From Proteobacteria bacterium UBA6921 (GTDB taxonomy: Bacteria; Pseudomonadota; Gammaproteobacteria; SG8-11): a stretch of 22,199 nucleotides of DNA. Below are positions 8,286 to 15,200 of this stretch, one piece after another. Position 1 is the stretch's first letter. Each line of letters begins with the position of its first letter. The notes beneath the pieces were generated by a model that worked only from the letters and a program-made list of their open reading frames with translations, had not been told where the DNA came from and did not search any database. The position numbers were made by a program, and so were the translations under genes. The stretch covers positions 1 through 22,199 of the forward strand of contig DKAR01000220.1 in NCBI GenBank assembly GCA_002450895.1, given 5' to 3'.

Positions 8286-8455
8286 GGCGGTTAGGCAAAT
8301 GATAACGACCAAGTTTATCCTACTTCCGTGGCGGTGTACCGGGGCGGTGACTACGGATGTCACAAGACCGGGCGAAGGGTATCTTGACAGTGAAGGGCAA
8401 GGCGGCGCAGGAATTAGCGCACGCGGCCCAAAGTATGCGGAAGGAGGCCTTTTTA

Positions 8456-8905
8456 ATGTCAGTCGGTGAATTCTGTAACCGAGAAGTGGTCGTTGCGGAG
8501 AAGACAGCATCGATCACCGATGTTGCCGGATTGATGCGCGAGCACCACGTGGGCGACGTCATCATTGTTGAAAAGCGGGACGGCAAGCGCGTGCCTCTGG
8601 GGATCATCACGGATCGTGATCTCGTCGTTCAAATCCTGGCAAAGTCGACTCCCGTCGATTCCTGTGTCGTCGGCGACATCATGAGTTTCGATCTCGTGAC
8701 CGCAAATGAGACCGATGGAATTTGGGAAACGCTGCAACGCATGCGCGCACGCGGTGTCCGGCGAGTGCCGGTCGTGAACGGTGCAGGAGGGCTGGTCGGG
8801 ATACTGACGGCTGATGATCTTTTGGAGTTGCTCGGCGAAGAGCTGTCTGATCTCGTCAAGGTCATTGCGTCGCAACCCCAACGCGAGCGCTCGCGTCGGC
8901 GCTAA
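8456..8905 (+). CDS. Small protein with two CBS domains
   Basis: This 149-residue cytosolic protein is essentially a Bateman module. CBS 1 spans about residues 8-62 and includes the typical GIITDRDLVVQIL; CBS 2 spans about 76-128 and includes VPVVNGAGGLVGILTADDLLELL. Such modules bind adenine nucleotides or similar ligands and act as sensors; no effector domain is attached. The start at 8456 is set by a strong Shine-Dalgarno (AAGGAGG, eight bases upstream). An in-frame ATG at 8357 would add 33 residues with no family resemblance. It is divergent from gspA. The tail is basic (RERSRRR), and the codons there form a perfect 16-base palindrome. Confidence 0.88.
   Translation: MSVGEFCNREVVVAEKTASITDVAGLMREHHVGDVIIVEKRDGKRVPLGIITDRDLVVQILAKSTPVDSCVVGDIMSFDLVTANETDGIWETLQRMRARGVRRVPVVNGAGGLVGILTADDLLELLGEELSDLVKVIASQPQRERSRRR
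8881..8896. repeat. Perfect 16-base palindrome at the end of the CBS gene
   Basis: ACGCGAGC is followed directly by its reverse complement GCTCGCGT. It lies inside the last codons (Arg-Glu-Arg-Ser-Arg). It could be a protein-binding site or a chance product of Arg codons. Together with the hairpin at 8913-8953 it makes a highly structured gene end. Confidence 0.6.
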
Positions 8906-8912
8906 TTGCAAG

Positions 8913-8953
8913 CCTAGGCGCCAGAGAAATGCCCATCTTTTCTGGCACCTGGG
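8913..8953 (+). terminator. Strong hairpin after the CBS gene
   Basis: The arm 8913-8925 (CCTAGGCGCCAGA) pairs with 8941-8953 (TCTGGCACCTGGG) in a 13-bp stem with one G-U pair and one mismatch. GAA/TTT at the loop base can extend it. It starts eight bases after the stop codon. No T-run follows, so it is not a classic intrinsic terminator. It may block exonucleases or terminate poorly. Confidence 0.5.
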
Positions 8954-9064
8954 ATTGAATAAAAAACAATCACTTCCGCTCTGTTGTTTGAGTTTCTCCT
9001 GATCTGCCTCTGCAAAATGTCGTGAGCGGGTAGGTTTATTTATGATCGTGATAAAAACAAACAC

Positions 9065-9092
9065 GTTTACATCCTGACTAATTGACGCATAA
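9065..9092 (+). promoter_or_regulatory. Candidate promoter for the EAL gene
   Basis: TTTACA (9065-9070) and CATAAA (9087-9092) are separated by 16 bases in an AT-rich stretch. The expected transcription start is about 140 bases before the ATG at 9239, a long leader. The -10 match is only moderate. Confidence 0.3.
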
Positions 9093-9238
9093 ATAGCCGT
9101 TCGCTTAAACGTCATCAAGATTCCGCACACAAGCTCGTCAGTGCGAATCAAACCTAAATCGAACGTTTCCACAGGGATGTCATCCGGGGCGGAGTAGCGA
9201 TCCGCACGAAAAAAAATGGGGGCCCGGGGTGGGACTGC

Positions 9239-10525
9239 ATGCAGCAAAATTCGATCGGTTCAGATCGCGAACCCGCGCAGGGTATTTGTGCGGAGATCAA
9301 TGCCCGGTGTCGTGACTTTCACGGCCTGCGGCTCACATCCACGTTTCAACCCATATTCAGCCTGGCGCAACGGCGTCCCGTGGGTTACGAGGCACTGTTG
9401 CGTGGCTGCACAACCGACGGCCGCGAAATCATGCCGACCGATATTTTTTCCGGCGCTGAACCGCTTCCGGAATCAACTGTCCTGGAAAGCCTGGCGTGCC
9501 GTACCCATCTGGACAACTTCGTTGCACAGCGACCGGCCAACAGCTGGTTGTTTATCAATGTTTCGCCGGAAGCGTTTGTCAGCGAACCGCGCGACGCGGC
9601 CGGCGTGCTGCGCCTCACCTCCAGTTCAGGACTCACGCCGTATCGCGTGGTCATTGAAGTCGTGGAGAGCGCGATTGATGACGAGCGCGCTCTGGCGGCC
9701 GCGATGCAATATTTTCGCAATCAGGGTTGTCTGATCGCGCTCGACGATTTCGGGACGGGCCACTCCAACTTTGGGCGAGTCTGGACGCTTGAACCCGACA
9801 TCGTAAAACTGGATCGTCAGCTGACACATCGTGCGGTCGAATCGCCGAAAATGCGCCGCATGCTGGCGAATGTGGTCAACATGCTGCACGAAAGCGGCAG
9901 CCTGGTGGTTCTCGAGGGTGTCGAGACGGAAGAGCAGGCAATGCTCGCGATTGATGTTGATGTCGACATGACGCAGGGCTTTTTCTTCGGCACGCCGTCG
10001 CACGTAATTCCTGATCGAAATTCCTATGCGGTCGTTCCCTCCGATTTGACGCTCAAGCATTGTGCTGAATACCAGCCCGGAGAAGCCGAGCGACGACGAC
10101 GCGGTTTGATCCGTCCCGCGCACGCCTTTCTTGATGCGGCACGCGCGCTGGAGTGCGAACAGTCGATGGATTCCGCGTGTTTTCGCCTGCTGCGCAAGGA
10201 AGGCGTTGAATGCTGTTACCTGCTCGGTGACGATGGCGTGCAAGTCGGACAGTGCCAGTTGTCCACGGCAGGGGTAAAGGTGTGCGATCCGCGCTATGCG
10301 CCGCTGTTTGATACGGCAGGAGCCAACTGGTTTCGACGCCCGTATTTTCAGAGCGCGATCCACAGTCCCGGGCACGTGCAAATTTCAACGCCGTACCTTT
10401 CGTTCGCGGGAGCGTATCTGTGCGTAACCTTGTCGATTGCGATCCGGATCGGAGGGAAACGGCACGTCTTTTGTTGCGATGTGAACTGGGAACGCTTCAG
10501 CCAAAATGGTGTTGCGCGCCAGTGA
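9239..10525 (+). CDS. EAL-domain c-di-GMP phosphodiesterase with C-terminal sensor-like region
   Basis: This 428-residue protein has an EAL domain at about residues 30-255 with its key motifs present: EAL 51-53, Asn107 in INVSPE, Glu140, DDFGTG 169-174, Lys190 and EGVET 226-230. It is expected to hydrolyse c-di-GMP to pGpG. The C-terminal part (about 270-428) is a separate domain. Its segment RRPYFQSAI...ISTPYLSFAGAYLCVTLSIAI resembles Cache/GAF-like sensor folds and probably senses a ligand or redox state. No membrane segment or signal peptide is seen. The protein contains 15 cysteines, including CC pairs at 325-326 and 412-413, which is high for a cytosolic protein. Start: ATG 9239, with only a GGTGGGA-type ribosome site. 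The stop directly abuts the stop of the convergent dehydrogenase gene. Confidence 0.88.
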   Translation: MQQNSIGSDREPAQGICAEINARCRDFHGLRLTSTFQPIFSLAQRRPVGYEALLRGCTTDGREIMPTDIFSGAEPLPESTVLESLACRTHLDNFVAQRPANSWLFINVSPEAFVSEPRDAAGVLRLTSSSGLTPYRVVIEVVESAIDDERALAAAMQYFRNQGCLIALDDFGTGHSNFGRVWTLEPDIVKLDRQLTHRAVESPKMRRMLANVVNMLHESGSLVVLEGVETEEQAMLAIDVDVDMTQGFFFGTPSHVIPDRNSYAVVPSDLTLKHCAEYQPGEAERRRRGLIRPAHAFLDAARALECEQSMDSACFRLLRKEGVECCYLLGDDGVQVGQCQLSTAGVKVCDPRYAPLFDTAGANWFRRPYFQSAIHSPGHVQISTPYLSFAGAYLCVTLSIAIRIGGKRHVFCCDVNWERFSQNGVARQ

Positions 10526-12793
10526 TTAGCTGCATGACTGGCGGGAATTGATCCACGCGTCGATCAGTTGAATTCCGTTGGTATCCGGAACGGACGTTGC
10601 CAGCGGGGGCATTCGATGGTTTCCCGTATCCTTGATGCGCACGGCGATCAGTGAAAGATCCGTATTCCCCGGAACAAACAATTTTGCGCCCGCGATTCCC
10701 AGATCGTCGGTCGGATCCTGGTTGCACAGGTTCATCGCAATAAAGGCAGTCTCGTAACGAAAATCAGCGACACCCCGTCCCGGTCCGCCGGGTCGATGGC
10801 AATGGGAGCAATTGGCATCGAGATACGACTTCGCGCGTTGCTCCAGTGTGGCGGAATCCGATTGCGGATCGGCGAGCGCGATCAGGCTGTTGGATGGTGA
10901 ACCCGGTGGATTTGAAAACAAATCAATCGCGGAGTAAGTGTCGATCTGGTTCGCGGTGATGCCGGTCGCGGTATACAGGAAATTCCGGTTCAGCTGGCTT
11001 GTTTTGGGGCCCAGCGTTCTTCCCGCTGCCAGGCTGTGGCACTGGAGGCAATCGCTGCCATTAGGATAGTACCATGCCTGATTGCCGATTGCGACGGTCT
11101 TCGAATCGGTGATCAGCGTTGCGTCGGTGTGGTCGGCGTTCCACTCGTAACTGTATCCTGCCCAGTCGCCATCGGTGTGGTGGGCGAGGAGGCGCGTTTC
11201 GATGAGCGCTCCTTGCAGATAAAAATCTTTTCGAAGAACGCTGCCCGGCGGTAAGGTCCAGTCATTGTCCGTCGCAATCGTGATCTGCTCCTGATTCGGT
11301 AACGCAAGATATCGTTTCTTGATTGCGCCGTCCGACCACAACGGGGAAACGACATCGTAGGGAATCATTCCGGCACGCGGCAGCGTCGGGTTTGCTGCGT
11401 CGGCGCATCCTGTATCGGAGAGTTTTGCCGGAAATCCCGGCGTTGTCGTTGTTGCGCCCGGGACGAATTTAAAGATCTGCCCGTTGTAAAGGTTAATTGC
11501 GTAGACCTCGCCTTCGTGGTCCTGTGCGAAGGAGGCGATTCCGCCCATCGGCGACGTCAGTTCTGCACGCACGGGCGAGCCCTTGGGATCGGAAAGTCCG
11601 AAAATCGTTCCTGATCCGAAGTCGGCAAACAGGTATACGCCAGTCAATGCAGGAATTGCGGCGCCGCGATAAACGTAGCCGCCGGTGATCGCGTAACCCA
11701 CGCTGTGATCGTATTCGTTAATCGGTGGTATGGCGGTTGTAAGCGACGGACAATTTCCCGAAGTTGAGTAGGAATGACTACCCTCAAAACAATTCCAACC
11801 ATAGTTTTTTCCCAACTGAACAAGGTCAATTTCTTCCCACGCATCCTGTCCTACATCGCCAACCCACAGATCACCCGTCAGTCGGTCGAAGCTCCAGCGC
11901 CAGGGATTGCGAAGTCCCCATGCGAAAAGTTCCGGACAGCCGTCGCCGGAACATCGCTGAGCAGAAGATTTGAAAGCCTGATTCGGGCAGCTGCCATTGC
12001 TGCACGAGGGTGATCCTGGGAAAGGATTGCCCGCCGGGATCACGTAGCGTTGTCCGTTGGCTTCCTGTGCGGCCGACGCATTGACGTCGATGCGTAACAT
12101 CGCGCCCAATAGCGTGCGTGTATCTTGTCCGTGATTTTCCTGATCATCGCGATTTCCGCCGTCGCCAAATCCGATGTACAAAAATCCGTCCGGACCAAAG
12201 GCGATATTTCCACCGTCATGGTTGCCATAGGGTTGCGCGATGGTCAGCAATGTATGCTCGCTGCCGGTGGAAGCGCTGTGCGTCTGTGGATCGACCGTAA
12301 AACGCGAAATGACGGACCGGAAATTTCCACCGCCCGCGTCGCTGGTGGTGTACGACGCGTAGGCGAAATGGTTGTTTGAAAAATCCGGATGGAAGGTGAG
12401 CCCGAGAAATCCGCCTTCGGATTGCGCATCGACGATGCCTGACAAATCCAGAAACTCGATTACGTCACCCACTGCCGCCGAATCGGAGTTGGGAAACGAA
12501 AACGAATGTCCGGACTTTTCCACGACGTACCAGCGCGAACTATCGCCGGGGGGCTGGACCATCGCCACGGGCTGATTAAACGAAAGGTTCGGAAACACGC
12601 GCGACAGGGTGGCCGCCCCGGTGCCTACAGTGGGACGTTTCCCTGCCACGCAATCCGGATTCGAAGGGCGCTGGGTTAATCCGCTGGTTGGAGCGGTCTC
12701 TTTAGTGGAATTCTTGCTGCCAAGTTTTAAATCGCAACTTGAGGTCGCCTGCAGCGTAACCAGGGCGACAAGCACATAAGCAATTCGATTCAT
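10526..12793 (-). CDS. Exported GSDH beta-propeller fused to diheme cytochrome c
   Basis: This 755-residue protein begins with an N-terminal export signal (hydrophobic to about residue 18, Cys20). The cysteine sits in a weak lipobox (TSSC), so lipidation is uncertain. Residues about 45-430 resemble glucose/sorbosone dehydrogenases, PQQ-dependent beta-propellers (GNHDGGNIAFGPDGFLYIGFGDGG; LFAWGLRNPWRWSFD). Residues about 440-755 match the SO2930-type diheme cytochrome family, with CxxCH heme sites at 582-586 (CLQCH) and 662-666 (CSHCH) and a possible axial Met in HRMPPL near 728. The likely role is periplasmic oxidation of a sugar or alcohol with electrons passed through the attached hemes. 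PQQ use is inferred from family. A good Shine-Dalgarno (GAAGGAG) supports the ATG at 12793. No PQQ synthesis gene is in the window. Confidence 0.87.
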   Translation of the reverse strand: MNRIAYVLVALVTLQATSSCDLKLGSKNSTKETAPTSGLTQRPSNPDCVAGKRPTVGTGAATLSRVFPNLSFNQPVAMVQPPGDSSRWYVVEKSGHSFSFPNSDSAAVGDVIEFLDLSGIVDAQSEGGFLGLTFHPDFSNNHFAYASYTTSDAGGGNFRSVISRFTVDPQTHSASTGSEHTLLTIAQPYGNHDGGNIAFGPDGFLYIGFGDGGNRDDQENHGQDTRTLLGAMLRIDVNASAAQEANGQRYVIPAGNPFPGSPSCSNGSCPNQAFKSSAQRCSGDGCPELFAWGLRNPWRWSFDRLTGDLWVGDVGQDAWEEIDLVQLGKNYGWNCFEGSHSYSTSGNCPSLTTAIPPINEYDHSVGYAITGGYVYRGAAIPALTGVYLFADFGSGTIFGLSDPKGSPVRAELTSPMGGIASFAQDHEGEVYAINLYNGQIFKFVPGATTTTPGFPAKLSDTGCADAANPTLPRAGMIPYDVVSPLWSDGAIKKRYLALPNQEQITIATDNDWTLPPGSVLRKDFYLQGALIETRLLAHHTDGDWAGYSYEWNADHTDATLITDSKTVAIGNQAWYYPNGSDCLQCHSLAAGRTLGPKTSQLNRNFLYTATGITANQIDTYSAIDLFSNPPGSPSNSLIALADPQSDSATLEQRAKSYLDANCSHCHRPGGPGRGVADFRYETAFIAMNLCNQDPTDDLGIAGAKLFVPGNTDLSLIAVRIKDTGNHRMPPLATSVPDTNGIQLIDAWINSRQSCS

Positions 12794-12914
12794 ATCAGAA
12801 TCTCCTTCTCTGCCAGTTCATGCTAAGCGCCTTTCCGAGTTCCGGTTTGGCCCTGGTTCACATCTCGGGTCCCGGAGTGGAATTTCGCGCCCACCGGATT
12901 AGGGTTCATTGTCC

Positions 12915-12942
12915 TTGCAAGTTCACGCAATGGCTCGATAAT
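12915..12942 (+). promoter_or_regulatory. Candidate sigma-70 promoter of the yqhA operon
   Basis: TTGCAA (12915-12920) is followed after 16 bases by GATAAT (12937-12942). It predicts a start near 12949 and a leader of about 57 nt before the ATG at 13006. This is one of the better promoter matches in the window. Confidence 0.45.
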
Positions 12943-13005
12943 AGCGGGCTGTTGCGGGTCCTGTCGGCCCGTAGAGACCGCAGACGGATCGGAGTTTAAT
13001 TTTCC

Positions 13006-13635
13006 ATGATCAAAGCCTTCGAACATTTTCTTGAGATGTTGGTGTTCAACAGCCGCTGGTTGCTGGCGCCGTTTTACCTTGGGTTGGTGGCCTGCATTTT
13101 CATCCTGCTGGTGAAATTCGGACAGGAACTCTTTCATATTCTTCCCCACGTCTTACAGGGCGCTGAGGGCGAAATCATTCTCGCAATACTGACGTTGGTG
13201 GACATGTCACTGGTCGCAAATCTTCTGCTGATCATCATCTTCAGCGGCTACGAGAATTTTGTCTCGAAGATCAATACCGAAGGCCATGAAGATCGTCCGG
13301 ACTGGATGGGCAAGGTGGATTTTTCAGGCCTTAAGGTCAAAGTGATTGCATCGATCGTCGCCATCTCTGCGATTGAGTTGCTCAAGGCATTCGTGAACGT
13401 GGGTGAAGAACTCAAAGTGGCGACGACCGCAGTCACCGAGCATGCGGGGGAGATGGCGGCCGCGGCGGTCGCGGCGGCGGAATCCAAGAAAGCCGTATTT
13501 ACCGATCACGACAAAGCGATCGCATGGAAAGTCGTGATTCATGTCATTCTGGTGGTGTCCGGCGTCTTGTTTGCGGTGATGGACAAGATTTCGGCGCACA
13601 ATCATGCCGCTGCCAGTAAGGAAAACGGACACTGA
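13006..13635 (+). CDS. yqhA: UPF0114 (YqhA-like) membrane protein
   Basis: This 209-residue inner-membrane protein has helices at about 14-37, 57-80, 110-127 and 174-192. The sequence FNSRWLLAPFYLGL and LTLVDMSLVANLLLIIIFSGYENFVS is characteristic of the UPF0114/YqhA family, whose biochemical function is not established. It is longer than the E. coli member (about 165 residues) because of an Ala/Glu-rich stretch (about 138-170) and a fourth helix at the C-terminus. Start: ATG 13006; the nearest GGAG lies about 13 bases upstream, a long spacing. It is the first gene of a three-gene operon: its TGA overlaps the next ATG by one base. Confidence 0.85.
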   Translation: MIKAFEHFLEMLVFNSRWLLAPFYLGLVACIFILLVKFGQELFHILPHVLQGAEGEIILAILTLVDMSLVANLLLIIIFSGYENFVSKINTEGHEDRPDWMGKVDFSGLKVKVIASIVAISAIELLKAFVNVGEELKVATTAVTEHAGEMAAAAVAAAESKKAVFTDHDKAIAWKVVIHVILVVSGVLFAVMDKISAHNHAAASKENGH

Positions 13636-14000
13636 TGAAATCGCTGTCAACACTGGAAGAACTCCGTGTTCGCCTGCGTGAATTTGCGCAGGAGCGCGAT
13701 TGGGATCAGTTTCATTCGCCGAAAAATCTGGCGATGGCCTTGAGTGCGGAAGCCGGCGAACTGGTCGAACTGTTCCAGTGGCTGACGGAAACGCAGAGCA
13801 CGCAACTGTCGGGTGAAGCCCTGGAGAAGGTTGCGCAGGAAATCGCGGACGTGCAGTTGTACCTGATCCGGCTCGCCGACAAGCTGAATATCAATCTGCT
13901 GGACGCGGCAGGCCGCAAGATCGAACTGAACGCGCAAAAATATCCGGCGGATCGTGTTCGTGGCAGTGCGAAGAAATACAACGAGTACTCGGACTCATGA
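13635..14000 (+). CDS. MazG-like nucleotide pyrophosphohydrolase (dCTPase type)
   Basis: This 121-residue all-alpha NTP pyrophosphohydrolase resembles RS21-C6/dCTPP1. The Mg-binding motif is complete: E39xxE42, then E69xxD72 (EAGE and EIAD). FHSPKNLAMALSAEAGELVELFQW is the family signature. It should hydrolyse a (d)NTP to the monophosphate and pyrophosphate, cleaning the nucleotide pool; dCTP-like substrates are known for the family, but specificity here is inference. The length is normal. Its start overlaps the yqhA stop (TGATG), and its stop overlaps the next start (ATGA), so translation is probably coupled through the three genes. Confidence 0.9.
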   Translation: MKSLSTLEELRVRLREFAQERDWDQFHSPKNLAMALSAEAGELVELFQWLTETQSTQLSGEALEKVAQEIADVQLYLIRLADKLNINLLDAAGRKIELNAQKYPADRVRGSAKKYNEYSDS

Positions 14001-14329
14001 CATCGACCCGATCAAAGCTGAAATCCGGTGTTGCGATTGCAGCGGCGCCTGCCGTCGTGCTGGTCTCCGTCGAGTTTGCCATTCATTTTGCCGGATCGCT
14101 GAAAGACAAGCGCCGCATTGTCAGCAGCGTCAAAGAACGCATTCGCTCGCGCTTCAATGCGTCTGTGGCGGAGGTGGCGTATCAGGAAGACTGGCAGCGT
14201 TGCGGGATCGGCGTTGCGATGATCGGCAGCGATCGTCGTTACCTCGAAGGCGAAGTCAACGCGTTGCGCCAGTTTCTCAATGAAGTTCGGGATATCGAGT
14301 TGAGCGACGTCGGGCTCGAGTGGGTCTAG
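13997..14329 (+). CDS. DUF503 family protein
   Basis: This 110-residue protein belongs to the small DUF503 (YlxP-like) family. The evidence is SLKDKRRIVSSVKERIRSRFNASVAEV and WQRCGIGVAMIGSDRRYLEG. No firm function is known; in many genomes it sits near rbfA and translation genes, but here it follows a MazG-like gene. Relatives usually begin near the VLVSVEF segment, so this one has about 20 extra N-terminal residues. The ATG at 13997 overlaps the previous stop (ATGA) and favours translational coupling. A GTG at 14057 would give the family-typical length but has no visible ribosome site. A strong hairpin follows 21 bases after the stop. Confidence 0.85.
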   Translation: MTSTRSKLKSGVAIAAAPAVVLVSVEFAIHFAGSLKDKRRIVSSVKERIRSRFNASVAEVAYQEDWQRCGIGVAMIGSDRRYLEGEVNALRQFLNEVRDIELSDVGLEWV

Positions 14330-14349
14330 CTTTTCGGCAGTTTCAAATA

Positions 14350-14374
14350 CGGTGGCGACATTGCATCGCCACCG
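14350..14374. terminator. Hairpin terminator between convergent genes
   Basis: A perfect 9-bp stem, CGGTGGCGA (14350-14358) with TCGCCACCG (14366-14374), closes a 7-base loop. AAAT just upstream and ATTT just downstream give a weak AT flank on both sides. It lies between the DUF503 stop and the stop of the leftward repeat protein, so it may serve both directions. The T-tract is short. Confidence 0.6.
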
Positions 14375-14397
14375 CAATTTCGGCCAAGGATGATTCC

Positions 14398-14793
14398 CTA
14401 CTTGCCCGCTATCGTTTTTAGCGTCGAAACGTCGGCATCACTCGGCTTGTGATTAAGACCCATCAAAACAGAAGCCAGTTTTTTTACAGCCTCCGGGGCA
14501 GCGGCATCCTTGGCGATGGCATCCAGCTTGGATTTATCACCATCAGAGACCATGTGCTGCATATTAATCATCGCCGTTGCGATCGCTTTTTCATGAGCTG
14601 AAGCGCTTGCATCCATCGCAATATGTTTCAGCTTTTCCTTATCGGCGTCACTCGGGTAGTGACGTACGGAAATCAGGATTTCGGCCATCGTTTTCGTGGC
14701 TGCACTTGCGCCATCCGCCATTGCGGCGGGATTCGCCAGGGGGCCCAGCGCAAGCGTTAATCCCAATGCCGCTACGAATCGTCGCATCGCCAT
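14398..14793 (-). CDS. Small exported protein made of 35-residue helical repeats
   Basis: This 131-residue protein has a clear signal peptide: positive start MAMRR, hydrophobic core, likely cleavage near AMA/DG at 26-27. I do not recognise the family. The mature part is an internal repeat with exact 35-residue period. Units are 37-71, 72-106 and a truncated 107-131, aligned by His45/80/115, Ser-Asp 48-49/83-84/118-119, Leu55/90/125 and Ile-Ala 58-59/93-94/128-129. Each unit looks like a pair of short helices joined by an SD(A/G)D turn. The Lys/Asp pattern suggests a soluble periplasmic alpha-solenoid-like protein. Start: ATG 14793 with AGG upstream; the ATG at 14787 is an alternative. It is monocistronic. 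Confidence 0.75.
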   Translation of the reverse strand: MAMRRFVAALGLTLALGPLANPAAMADGASAATKTMAEILISVRHYPSDADKEKLKHIAMDASASAHEKAIATAMINMQHMVSDGDKSKLDAIAKDAAAPEAVKKLASVLMGLNHKPSDADVSTLKTIAGK

Positions 14794-14828
14794 AAATTGT
14801 TTACCTCGTGGGTGGGTTAGGAGGACTG

Positions 14829-14856
14829 AGTATAGTTCACCCTATGACGATATAAT
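14829..14856. promoter_or_regulatory. Divergent -10-like elements
   Basis: A perfect TATAAT on the plus strand (14851-14856) faces the FmdB-like gene, with a start expected about 74 bases before its ATG. TATACT on the minus strand (14834-14829) faces the repeat-protein gene. Neither has a good -35 box at the usual distance, so an activator may be involved. Confidence 0.3.
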
Positions 14857-14936
14857 GTTCAGGCGGCCACCGATAACGAACCGGTGTGCCGGCTGAGGGT
14901 AACGTTAAGCAATTTTTAAGTAGTGGAGTATCGGTC

Positions 14937-15191
14937 ATGCCAACCTACGACTATGTCTGCGAATCCAACGGTAAGGTCCTGGAAGTGAAGCATGGGATCA
15001 ATGAGTCCCTTGCGACCTGGGGTGAACTCTGCGCGCGGTTGGGAATATCTCCGGGGGAAACCTCGGAACAGACGCCGGTACGGCGCTTGATTACCGGCGG
15101 GGGGCTCGTGAAAAGCAGCAGTCTCGGCAGTGCGCCGCCATGTCAAAGTGGAGCGCCGTGTTGCGGACCTGGAACCTGCGGTTTCAAATAG
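14937..15191 (+). CDS. FmdB-like small protein with a degenerate zinc ribbon
   Basis: This 84-residue protein begins MPTYDYVCESNGKVLE, the typical opening of FmdB-type zinc-ribbon regulators. The usual CxxC knuckle is broken: Cys8 is followed by Asn at the expected second Cys. The C-terminus carries a separate Cys group (Cys69, 75, 76, 81, in CCGPGTCG) and Cys32 lies in the middle, so metal binding may have moved there. The start at 14937 follows GGAG (14925-14928); an upstream in-frame start at 14886 is less likely. The function of this subfamily is unknown to me. It converges on gpmA with nine bases between. Confidence 0.75.
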   Translation: MPTYDYVCESNGKVLEVKHGINESLATWGELCARLGISPGETSEQTPVRRLITGGGLVKSSSLGSAPPCQSGAPCCGPGTCGFK

Positions 15192-15200
15192 TCTCGCGGG

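Larger units (their letters stand above)
8906..9238. other. Intergenic region between the CBS and EAL genes
   Basis: This is 333 bases. The first 50 hold the hairpin described separately. The stretch 8954-9130 is noticeably AT-richer than its neighbours, and a promoter-like pair lies at 9065-9092. The region just before 9239 contains A and G runs. No convincing coding frame or RNA gene was seen. A minus-strand frame crosses it but is the shadow of the CBS gene continued. Confidence 0.5.

Noticed and set aside
8384..8416. Perfect TTGACA at 8384-8389 as a promoter for the CBS gene
   Set aside because: No -10-like box lies 15-19 bases downstream; the nearest candidate is about 21 bases away.
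8286..8510. N-terminal extension of gspA in the same open frame
   Set aside because: It overlaps the divergent CBS gene, is Pro/Arg-rich and has no conserved features; ATG 8285 gives the family start.
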